64,000 nt of DNA from positions 296,815 to 360,814 of the forward strand of contig NZ_LXGN01000045.1 of the NCBI RefSeq assembly GCF_009372255.1, read 5' to 3'. The translations under genes and the position numbers were made by a program. Of this stretch, positions 25,593 through 32,305 are shown piece by piece. Position 1 is the first letter of the stretch; the number at the start of each line of letters is the position of its first letter. Origin of the DNA: Acinetobacter guerrae. Lineage in GTDB: Bacteria > Pseudomonadota > Gammaproteobacteria > Pseudomonadales > Moraxellaceae. The notes under the pieces are model-generated. The model was not told the origin of the DNA. It did not search any database and saw only the letters and a list, made by a program, of their open reading frames with translations.

Positions 25593-26326
25593 AAAATAAA
25601 TTAATGATTGATTGTGAAACCTTAGATGTTGGTGAACGCCCTGTTCTACTTAGCATTGGTGCTGTGGTTTTTAATGATCGTGGAATCTATGAATATTTTC
25701 ATATTGGTATTGATATTGAGGATTCAAAACGATACGGATTTACAGTAAGCCAATCAACGCTCGATTGGTGGGATCAACAAGATCCAGCTGCACGTGCTGA
25801 TGCATTTAGCGGAGGAGAAAAAATTAAAGCTGCATTACAAGCCTTAGTTTATTTTTTTGAAGAAAATAAATGCACTGAAATATGGTCTAAAGGTTCCCTG
25901 GCCGATATACGCTGGATTAACAACGCACTTGATCATTTCAATATTACCCATCCTTGGAAATATACCAAAGAATTTTGCTTCCGCACGTTGCTCAAATCTG
26001 TTCCTAAATTTGATCTGCCGTTTGTTGGTATGCCGCACAATGCACTTGATGATGCAATTCACCAGGCTAAACAGTTTATTGAAATTAAACGTATGCATGC
26101 TAATGAACATGAAAAAGCTAATTTGTTGCAAAAATTATCTATTCTTTTTAAAGAGTTAGAATCATCCAAAGTAGATAGTTATATTTATGCGTCTGGCCGT
26201 GTACGTGGTTTTTTAGATTCTATTTTTGAATTACCGTATTTTTCACAAGATGAAATGGATGCTTTTTTTGATCAGCTAGATCAACTTGATAGAAAGATCG
26301 AAAGTTGGTTTAAATCACTTCAATAA
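25589..26326 (+). CDS. DEDDh 3'-5' exonuclease (Rv2179c/DnaQ-like)
   Basis: 245 residues. The exonuclease core has D8 and E10 (MIDCETLD), D106 (KGSLADIRWI), and H150 with D155 (HNALDDAIHQA), the complete DEDDh set for two-metal 3'-5' hydrolysis of DNA or RNA. The layout resembles the phage 3'-5' exoribonuclease group (Rv2179c-like). The C-terminal about 75 residues are helical and charged and unassigned. It overlaps the upstream gene by four bases. Confidence 0.88.
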   Translation: MKNKLMIDCETLDVGERPVLLSIGAVVFNDRGIYEYFHIGIDIEDSKRYGFTVSQSTLDWWDQQDPAARADAFSGGEKIKAALQALVYFFEENKCTEIWSKGSLADIRWINNALDHFNITHPWKYTKEFCFRTLLKSVPKFDLPFVGMPHNALDDAIHQAKQFIEIKRMHANEHEKANLLQKLSILFKELESSKVDSYIYASGRVRGFLDSIFELPYFSQDEMDAFFDQLDQLDRKIESWFKSLQ

Positions 26327-26348
26327 AAATAATAAAGGAATGATTAAC

Positions 26349-26645
26349 ATGATTAATAGCAGACCAGTAAATTATTTTATGGCAAAAAATGGCAAAGTCG
26401 CTGCTGTTTGTGAATGCTGTGGTAAAAAGTCAAAATATGTTTCACCTAGTTATGATGGACAACCTTGTATTTGGCTTTGCGCGGGTTGGTCACATGCTCC
26501 CTTTCCAAAAGATTTTATTCATAAGGATGGCTCAACTGGTTCAAGATATGATTGCCCATCTTGTGAAAAAAGATTAAGAGCTGGTGAGTCATTAAAACTT
26601 CGCTCTTATCTTCCCAACATAAAACGAGATGGAACTAAAAAATGA
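26349..26645 (+). CDS. Phage zinc-ribbon protein
   Basis: 98 residues from the ATG at 26349, 9 nt after an AAAGGA site; the ATG at 26340 touches the site and is less likely. Two Cys pairs, CECCGKK near residue 22 and CPSCEKR near residue 76, form a likely four-cysteine zinc ribbon. The rest is basic and aromatic. Function unknown; nucleic-acid binding is plausible. Its stop overlaps the next ATG. Confidence 0.7.
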   Translation: MINSRPVNYFMAKNGKVAAVCECCGKKSKYVSPSYDGQPCIWLCAGWSHAPFPKDFIHKDGSTGSRYDCPSCEKRLRAGESLKLRSYLPNIKRDGTKK

Positions 26646-26875
26646 CACACCTTGAAAAGCTCCAAGATCCAAACTATAAACGCGCCCTGGAAAACAAAAT
26701 TGTCGCTCACATTAATACTGAATACATGAAAGCAGGAATGAGTCCACCACTACCTAAGTTTAGAAATGATATGGCCACTTACGATGAACCCACTGTGACG
26801 AAACTTGCTAATCGGGTTCGCACTGGTGCCGTACTGTTTGCCCAGTTGCTTGATGAAAAGGAACAAGCATTATGA
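26642..26875 (+). CDS. Hypothetical phage protein, 77 residues
   Basis: Helical, soluble protein (MTHLEKLQDPNYKRALENKI at its start; TKLANRVRTGAVLFAQLLDEKEQAL at its end). No family recognised. Linked by four-base ATGA overlaps to both neighbours, so it is translated as part of the same operon. Confidence 0.65.
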   Translation: MTHLEKLQDPNYKRALENKIVAHINTEYMKAGMSPPLPKFRNDMATYDEPTVTKLANRVRTGAVLFAQLLDEKEQAL

Positions 26876-27135
26876 ATTGTGAAGTCTGCAACGTAAAACT
26901 GAACAATCCTGATTTTTCAAAAAACATGCTTATTTGTGATGATTGTCATGATTCATTTGAGTGTATGTCGGCCTCCGATAAAAGTTGGGGTGAGGCTTGG
27001 TCTGAATTTGAAAAAGCAAATCCTGACAAAATATGCACATCATGCATGGATTGCGGTGCATGGGTTGCACTTGAAAAAATCACCGAAGATGATTCTTGCC
27101 AACAATGCGGTGGTTATCTAAATAATGGAGAATAA
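26872..27135 (+). CDS. Phage zinc-finger protein with multiple CxxC pairs
   Basis: 87 residues with eight or more cysteines in pairs: CEVC (3-6), CDDC (22-25), CTSCMDC (55-61), CQQC (76-79). This fits two zinc-binding ribbons. The acidic, Trp-containing middle (SDKSWGEAWSEFEK) is unusual. Role unknown; such small Zn proteins often modulate host transcription or recombination in phages. Last gene of the operon before a bidirectional terminator. Confidence 0.7.
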   Translation: MNCEVCNVKLNNPDFSKNMLICDDCHDSFECMSASDKSWGEAWSEFEKANPDKICTSCMDCGAWVALEKITEDDSCQQCGGYLNNGE

Positions 27136-27142
27136 CTATCTT

Positions 27143-27167
27143 AAAGCCTCAAATAGAGGCTTTTTTT
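27143..27167. terminator. Bidirectional terminator, early operon / integrase
   Basis: The stem AAAGCCTC / GAGGCTTT with an AAATA loop and T tract. The integrase stop codon lies in its loop, so both convergent units end here. Confidence 0.88.
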
Positions 27168-28342
27168 ATGGCTTCAGCAACGCCCGTAGTTTTTGCAACT
27201 TCTATGGCTTGCTTAAATGTGAGCAAATTTTTTCGAATAATGTCTAAATTGACATACCGTTTCAGACTATTCCAGTCATCGTGCAATGTGTACTGCTGGA
27301 TCTGGGGTACTGTTAAACCCTGCTCTGCTAGACGAGTAGCTGCTTCATGACGTAAATCATGAAAACGCAAATCATTAATTCCTGCAAGCTTCTTAATTTT
27401 CTGCCAATTTCGGTCGATTATATTATCGTGAACAGGAATCAAATATTGTTCATCACCGCCACGTGATAGCATTTTTTTACGGATTTCAGGCTTTAATAAT
27501 TCTTCAATGATTTCCGCAGCCTCGACACTGACCACAAACCATTTGTCATTGCCTTTCGATCCATTGGGGTGCTTAACTCCTTCAATGAACCATTTACCAT
27601 GATCACGATCATAATTTTTTACTTTTAGCCTTACAATTTCCCCCAACCGACGGCCAGTATAAATATCTAACCACATAATCAAATGAATTGGGGTAGTTGA
27701 ATATTTTTTTAGATGAAAATCAATGTATGCATAAGTTGTTAGGTCTTGCAATTCTTTCGCTGTCGGCAATCGTGTACGTTCTTCAGATTCTGAAATGACA
27801 CGAGATTTTCTTAGGCCTTTTACAGCCTTTTCATATTCATTGAAATCTATCTCTATGCCCCAGAGCAATTCAGCATGATCAAGAACTGATTTCATGCACT
27901 GAAATTCAAATAAAATGGTACTTGGCTCAACTGGATCTAATTCATAATTATCATTTTTGTAACCATCCCTGCGACGTAAAGCATGGTCCGCGTAATCTGT
28001 ACGTTTCAATTCAGATAGAGATTTCTGTGAAATATCGTATTTTTTCAACATTTCCAATGTAAACGCTTTGGTCCTGCCATAGTCAGTAATTTCTTCTTTA
28101 TACCTGGTAATTGCAGATGCCAGTGACATTGCACCAGAAGCAAGTTTATTATTAGTTGACAACAAGTGAGGATTCTTTTCTAATTTGTCTTCCTCTTTTT
28201 TCAACCATGCTTTTGCTAAAGCTTTGGTGCTAAATGTCTCAGTTGCAAAGTATTCAATGCCGTCACTTTTTTTTCTTATATTAATGACAGCTCTGTATCT
28301 CGTGCCTTTTGTTTTAGACTTTAGTTCTGTGATATAACCCAT
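27149..28342 (-). CDS. int: Tyrosine site-specific integrase (dusA-type)
   Basis: 397 residues. The N-terminal arm/SAM-like region is about 1-175 and the catalytic domain about 190-390. Active-site residues are R232 (TGRRLGE), H328 and R331 (FHDLRH), H354 and nucleophile Y363 (KRYVNL). It catalyses recombination between attP and the dusA attB. Its start lies 119 bp from the new dusA start, in the typical place of dusA-associated integrases. It appears intact, so excision may still be possible if a directionality factor is supplied. Confidence 0.93.
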   Translation of the reverse strand: MGYITELKSKTKGTRYRAVINIRKKSDGIEYFATETFSTKALAKAWLKKEEDKLEKNPHLLSTNNKLASGAMSLASAITRYKEEITDYGRTKAFTLEMLKKYDISQKSLSELKRTDYADHALRRRDGYKNDNYELDPVEPSTILFEFQCMKSVLDHAELLWGIEIDFNEYEKAVKGLRKSRVISESEERTRLPTAKELQDLTTYAYIDFHLKKYSTTPIHLIMWLDIYTGRRLGEIVRLKVKNYDRDHGKWFIEGVKHPNGSKGNDKWFVVSVEAAEIIEELLKPEIRKKMLSRGGDEQYLIPVHDNIIDRNWQKIKKLAGINDLRFHDLRHEAATRLAEQGLTVPQIQQYTLHDDWNSLKRYVNLDIIRKNLLTFKQAIEVAKTTGVAEAIKKASI

Positions 28343-28461
28343 TTTTGCTACTATTTTAAATCATGCCGAAAGATAGTATCAAAAATAGTAGCAAGCATCA
28401 CAAAAAGATAGCAAAAGATACGAAATAGTTGTAAATGTTACAAGTGTGCATAGGTAATTAA
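28343..28461. promoter_or_regulatory. Divergent int/dusA control region with inverted repeats
   Basis: Two symmetric motifs: TTGCTACTATTTT (28345-28357) and its exact complement AAAATAGTAGCAA (28382-28394), flanking the integrase start side; and TTGTAA-ATG-TTACAA (28429-28443) about 20 bp before the dusA ATG. AAAGATAG repeats occur twice between them. These may be integrase arm sites or repressor operators; the region must also contain the promoter that now drives dusA. Confidence 0.6.
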
Positions 28462-29481
28462 ATGACTGATTTAAAACAAAACACAGGTATATCAAGGGTT
28501 CCAAGAATATCAGTAGCACCTATGATGGATTGGACAACTCGTGATTATCGATTTTTTGCGCGACTATTTAATCCTAATATTGTGCTATATACCGAAATGG
28601 TGACAACAGGCGCGATTATTCATGGCGATGCAAAAAGACATTTAGATTTTAATTCACAAGAGCATCCATTGGTCTTACAACTAGGTGGATCAAACCCTCA
28701 AGATTTAGCAACCTGCACAAAAATGGCTGAAGATTGGGGCTACAACGAAGTCAATCTAAATGTTGGCTGTCCGAGTGATCGTGTACAAAATAATAAAATT
28801 GGCGCTTGTTTAATGGCAGAACCCGATTTAGTCGCCGAATGTATTGACCAAATGCAAAAAGCTGTTTCTATTCCTGTGACGGTCAAACATCGGATTGGGA
28901 TAGATGATATGCAGTCCTATGAAGAAATGCTGCATTTTGTAGATACCGTTGCTACAACTGGTTGTACTCATTTTGTGGTACATGCTCGCATTGCGATTTT
29001 GCAAGGTTTATCACCGAAGGAAAATCGTGCAGTTCCTCCATTACGCTATGAAGATGTCTATCGTTTAAAACGTGAACGTCCAAATTTGACCATTGAAATT
29101 AATGGTGGCATCAAGACCTTTGAGGAAACACAACAACATTTGCAATATGTAGATGGCGTCATGATTGGGCGTGAAGCTTATCACAATCCTTACTTACTTG
29201 CAGAACTGGGAAAGTTTTGGGATTTGGAAATGCCAGATCGATTTAACATCATGCAACAGATGATGCCTTATATCGAAAAACGTTTAGCTGAAGGTGCGCC
29301 CCTTTCAATTATTACTCGACATATTTTAGGTTTATTTCAAAATCTTCCAGGTGCACGCAAATGGCGACAAGCACTAAGTGGAGGAAATGCCAAGTCACTT
29401 ACCGATATTGAACATGCTCTAATTAATATTCGAGAAGCTATTCAACGATCAGAAGAATCTCAGCAAGAACAGCATATTTAA
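28462..29481 (+). CDS. dusA: tRNA-dihydrouridine(20/20a) synthase DusA, element-supplied start
   Basis: 339 residues, full length. FMN enzyme that reduces uridine 20/20a of the tRNA D-loop. Visible are APMMDWTTRDYRFFARL, the NLNVGCPSDRVQ segment with the catalytic cysteine, VKHRIGIDD, and INGGIKTFEE. The first 22 codons or so, before and across the attachment core, come from the prophage: MTDLKQNTGISRVPRISVAP replaces the host MSSLLSLVPRISVAP. Thus the reading frame and function should be preserved with a different promoter and leader (AGG ribosome site at 28452-28454). Confidence 0.95.
   Translation: MTDLKQNTGISRVPRISVAPMMDWTTRDYRFFARLFNPNIVLYTEMVTTGAIIHGDAKRHLDFNSQEHPLVLQLGGSNPQDLATCTKMAEDWGYNEVNLNVGCPSDRVQNNKIGACLMAEPDLVAECIDQMQKAVSIPVTVKHRIGIDDMQSYEEMLHFVDTVATTGCTHFVVHARIAILQGLSPKENRAVPPLRYEDVYRLKRERPNLTIEINGGIKTFEETQQHLQYVDGVMIGREAYHNPYLLAELGKFWDLEMPDRFNIMQQMMPYIEKRLAEGAPLSIITRHILGLFQNLPGARKWRQALSGGNAKSLTDIEHALINIREAIQRSEESQQEQHI
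28501..28535 (+). repeat. attR of the dusA-integrated element
   Basis: Imperfect 35-bp copy of attL (five differences) ending in the same ATGATGGATTGGAC core (28522-28535). All five differences are synonymous in the dusA frame. Confidence 0.85.
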
Positions 29482-29661
29482 AAGTATTTGACCTTTGTAC
29501 AGTTATCAATTAATAAAAGGCTACAATTTTTTATATGATTATTCCATCATATTTTTTAACATTCAAAGTTATGATCATTGGCATTCAAAATAAAGCAAAT
29601 ACACTTTAAAAATCATTTAAAATCAATTTTTAAGGTGTATCACAATAAAGATATCAAAATC

Positions 29662-30087
29662 ATGAGTAATTTTTTCTTCATTGTGGGATTAATATTTATT
29701 TTGTTTTTACCCATTTTTGCTCACATATATTGTATTCATAAAAACAGAAACACCAATGAGCAAAAAACAATCTACTATTTAAGTGTATTGCCCGGATTTG
29801 CAATTGTATTTTTGTCGATATGGCTACAGCCTTCTTCAGAGCTTATGACCAGTAAAGAATGTGGGATAGTTAAACAATATCGTTCCTACTCAACAAAACA
29901 TAGCCAAAGCTTTGAGCGTATTGCCATTTTTATGGATCAGTCTGGTTATATTCGTCATTTTCTTTTTGATCAAAATTTACCAAGGCTCAGTACCAATCAA
30001 CATATCTGTTTTGATTTTTATGATCGTTTTAAAAATAAAAATTTAGCTGAATCACGTATTATTCGATATTATCCTAATAAAATTTAA
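29662..30087 (+). CDS. Two-helix membrane protein, unknown function
   Basis: 141 residues from the ATG at 29662; the frame can be extended to a TTG at 29578, but that part is basic and lacks a ribosome site. Helices lie at about 3-21 (FFFIVGLIFILFLPIFAHI) and 38-54. The C-terminal about 85 residues are soluble, with one Cys pair candidate (CGIVKQY ... HICFDFY). Not recognised. It lies 180 bp after dusA and 177 bp before the hydrolase candidate in the same direction. Confidence 0.55.
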   Translation: MSNFFFIVGLIFILFLPIFAHIYCIHKNRNTNEQKTIYYLSVLPGFAIVFLSIWLQPSSELMTSKECGIVKQYRSYSTKHSQSFERIAIFMDQSGYIRHFLFDQNLPRLSTNQHICFDFYDRFKNKNLAESRIIRYYPNKI

Positions 30088-30264
30088 CCAATAAATACTT
30101 TGATAATTAGATGATAAATCAATATATTTTTATAAATGTTTCAAAGTTGTGAAATATTATTACATTTCTTAAAACACTTTTTAAGGTTCAAGAGATAGCA
30201 TCACTCAGCCAAGCAAATACATTGTTATTGATATGTGTGAATGATGTAAGAACGAGTTTAAACG

Positions 30265-30744
30265 ATGATTTATGACGGACAATTAGCAGATAGTTATCAA
30301 ACACAGAATGCACCACATGTGACTGTGAGTGAGAACAGGGAAAGATCAGCACCGTTTTCTTTTGGATCGGATGGCTCACGTAGCCAAATTGATATCCACA
30401 AATTTGTTGCTAAATTAAAAAGCATTAGTGGTAACTACAGCACGGCAAAATGTGCCAAAAGTGTTCGAATCGCTTTGCAATCTGCGGGTGCCAAGATCGT
30501 CAGTCACCCTATTGCCGCTTCTGACTGGGGCGACACTTTAACCAAAATTGGTTATCGACAAATTCAACCTGAGTTTGATCATCCACAAAAGGGTGATATT
30601 TATATTATTAAACGCACCCCAAATCATGTTTATGGACATATTGCGGGTTACAGCGGTAGCCAGTGGATCTCTGATTTTAAGCAGCAAAGCTACGATGTAT
30701 ATAAAGATAATAATGTCACATATACCTATTATCGCCCGCTGTAA
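30265..30744 (+). CDS. Putative NlpC/P60- or CHAP-like peptidoglycan hydrolase, no signal peptide
   Basis: 159 residues. Cys63 heads a helix in TAKCAKSVRIALQSAG. GDIYII is followed by HVYGHIAGYSGSQWISDFKQ with His121/His125 and Asp137. The order Cys - GD - His with a helix after Cys is that of papain-like peptidoglycan amidases (NlpC/P60, CHAP). There is no Sec signal or membrane segment, so it either needs another export route (such amidases are common type VI secretion effectors) or acts in the cytoplasm. No vgrG or immunity gene is recognisable nearby. Catalytic activity is inferred only. Confidence 0.6.
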   Translation: MIYDGQLADSYQTQNAPHVTVSENRERSAPFSFGSDGSRSQIDIHKFVAKLKSISGNYSTAKCAKSVRIALQSAGAKIVSHPIAASDWGDTLTKIGYRQIQPEFDHPQKGDIYIIKRTPNHVYGHIAGYSGSQWISDFKQQSYDVYKDNNVTYTYYRPL

Positions 30745-30768
30745 GCTTAAAATACCATCTTGACAATG

Positions 30769-30797
30769 AACGAAGCTATTTCAGCTTCGTTTTTTTC
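30769..30797. terminator. Bidirectional terminator before tcdA
   Basis: The stem AACGAAGCT / AGCTTCGTT with an ATTTC loop and seven T residues. The tcdA stop codon lies in its loop region. Confidence 0.85.
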
Positions 30798-31606
30798 ATT
30801 TCTACTTTTTTCAAAACTTCAGCCGCCGCAATCATGCCAAAACTAGAAGTCACCACGACTGCAGAACCATAACCACCACAACGTAAACCTGAGCCAGGAT
30901 TAAACAAAGCTGCGCTTTGCCCTGTCGCAAGATGATCGCTATGCTCGAGTGATACTGCACAAACTTCTGCACTGGAAAATGGATTATCGATAGAATAAAC
31001 ACAGGTAATGCCAAATTTTTCTTTTGGTTTTTTACAGATTCCTTTAGCACGTAATTGACTGCGTAATTTTGCCAACATCGGGTCTTGTTCAGTTTTAGAC
31101 AAATCCGCTACACGAATTTTAAGCGGATCAATTTTTCCACCTGCCCCGCCTGAAACCACGAGCGCAATTTTATTAAAACGACAGTAAAGCATCAAAGCCA
31201 GTTTAGCTTTGACGTCATCAATACAATCTAAAACCACATCGGGTTTTGAGGAAAGTATTTCAGCAACATTGTCAGCTGACAGAAAATCATCAATCACATT
31301 GACCTTGATATGCGGATTAATCTGGCGACAACGTTCTGCCATGACTTCAGCTTTTTCCTGCCCCAATGTAGAAGACAAAGCGGGTAACTGACGATTGATA
31401 TTTGAGGCAGCCAGCACATCCATATCTACAAGCGTTAGCTCTCCAATCCCAGTACGAGCTAATGCTTCAACCGCCCAACTTCCAACACCACCAATTCCAA
31501 TCACCATGACATGACTTTTTTCATAATGAGTAAATGCATCATCACCATATATCTTGGCAACGCCTGCGAAACGGCGGTCATATTCATCGGCTTGAAGATC
31601 GGTCAT
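30776..31606 (-). CDS. tcdA: tRNA threonylcarbamoyladenosine dehydratase TcdA (CsdL)
   Basis: 276 residues of the E1-like ThiF/MoeB family. The ATP-binding GIGGVGSWAVEALARTGIGELTLVDMD and the NINRQ motif are present, followed by DVVLDCIDDVKAKLAL and VVSGGAGGKIDP. TcdA cyclises t6A37 of tRNA to ct6A in an ATP-dependent step. Length and C-terminal TSSFGMIAAAEVLKK fit the family. The ribosome site is weak. It is convergent with the hydrolase candidate gene. Confidence 0.93.
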   Translation of the reverse strand: MTDLQADEYDRRFAGVAKIYGDDAFTHYEKSHVMVIGIGGVGSWAVEALARTGIGELTLVDMDVLAASNINRQLPALSSTLGQEKAEVMAERCRQINPHIKVNVIDDFLSADNVAEILSSKPDVVLDCIDDVKAKLALMLYCRFNKIALVVSGGAGGKIDPLKIRVADLSKTEQDPMLAKLRSQLRAKGICKKPKEKFGITCVYSIDNPFSSAEVCAVSLEHSDHLATGQSAALFNPGSGLRCGGYGSAVVVTSSFGMIAAAEVLKKVEMKKTKLK

Positions 31607-31710
31607 CTTAAATCATAAACATAAAAACAAAGAACCTATTCTACCTTGTCTTCTTTAAAAATAAATCTCGAAGATTTCAATAAAAATAGATGATTTCCAT
31701 TCATCTTTAA

Positions 31711-32187
31711 TTATGTCTTTATGGCAAAAACAAAGTTGATTTCAACAGAAGCATTTTTGGGAAGCTGATACACACTGACTGATGAACGCGTGTGTTGTCC
31801 TGTTTCGCATCCTAAGATTTCGTATAGGATTTCAGAAGCCCCATCAGATACCTCACTTTGCTGTATAAATTCAGCAGTTGAATGAACAAATACATTCATT
31901 TGTAAAACTTTTTCAATCACATTCAATGTTACATAGTGCTGTTTTAAAATTGCCAACGCACGCATAGTGCTAATTCTTGCGGCAAATTGTGCTTGTGACA
32001 CATCAACATCTAATCCAACTTTCCCACAAACGTGTACTATATCTCCTACTCTTGGAATTTGTCCGCTAATAAATACCAATCCATTGTGTTCAATCAAAGA
32101 GCTATATTTACCTCCAATTTTTATATCGCCAGAGAAATCGTAACCTAATTTTGTTTGAACTTGTAAAAACGCTAAGTCTTTATCCAT
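31711..32187 (-). CDS. Rid-family protein (RidA/YjgF-like)
   Basis: 158 residues. The pattern LVFISGQIPRVGD ... GLDVDVSQAQFAAR ... HTRSSVSVYQLPKNASVEINFVFA is that of the RidA superfamily. Here the substrate-binding arginine (TRSSV) is present, unlike in the SoxR-linked Rid protein at 18139. The family hydrolyses reactive enamine/imine intermediates or acts on related compounds. It stands alone between acnA and tcdA. Confidence 0.88.
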   Translation of the reverse strand: MDKDLAFLQVQTKLGYDFSGDIKIGGKYSSLIEHNGLVFISGQIPRVGDIVHVCGKVGLDVDVSQAQFAARISTMRALAILKQHYVTLNVIEKVLQMNVFVHSTAEFIQQSEVSDGASEILYEILGCETGQHTRSSVSVYQLPKNASVEINFVFAIKT

Positions 32188-32250
32188 GAAATCATTCTTT
32201 ATAAAAATAATGAGATTTCACATTTAAAACATTCTGAAAATAAGCGCAAT

Positions 32251-32279
32251 AAAAAAGCCTCAATACAATGAGACTTTTT
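32251..32279 (-). terminator. Terminator after acnA
   Basis: On the minus strand AAAAAGTCTCA pairs with TGAGGCTTTTT (one mismatch), followed by a T-rich run, about 30 bp after the acnA stop. Confidence 0.75.
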
Positions 32280-32305
32280 CAAAAATATTATTGAATGAAA
32301 AGCCG

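Larger units (their letters stand above)
20665..28535. mobile_element. Defective prophage integrated in dusA, about 7.9 kb
   Basis: Bounded by the two 14-bp core sites in dusA, with a tyrosine integrase next to attR. Gene content in order: membrane protein, two small minus-strand genes, spanins, DUF6527, endolysin, holin, small protein, truncated tail-tip protein (all minus strand), then a plus-strand operon with an exonuclease and zinc-ribbon proteins, then the integrase. There are no terminase, portal, capsid, tail-tube, replication or CI-type repressor genes, so it cannot make particles alone. dusA as an integration site for phages and islands is well known in Acinetobacter and related genera. 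Confidence 0.88.

Noticed and set aside
30265..30744. Peptidoglycan hydrolase candidate as part of the prophage lysis cassette
   Set aside because: It lies beyond attR and dusA, so it belongs to the chromosome and not to the integrated element as bounded here.
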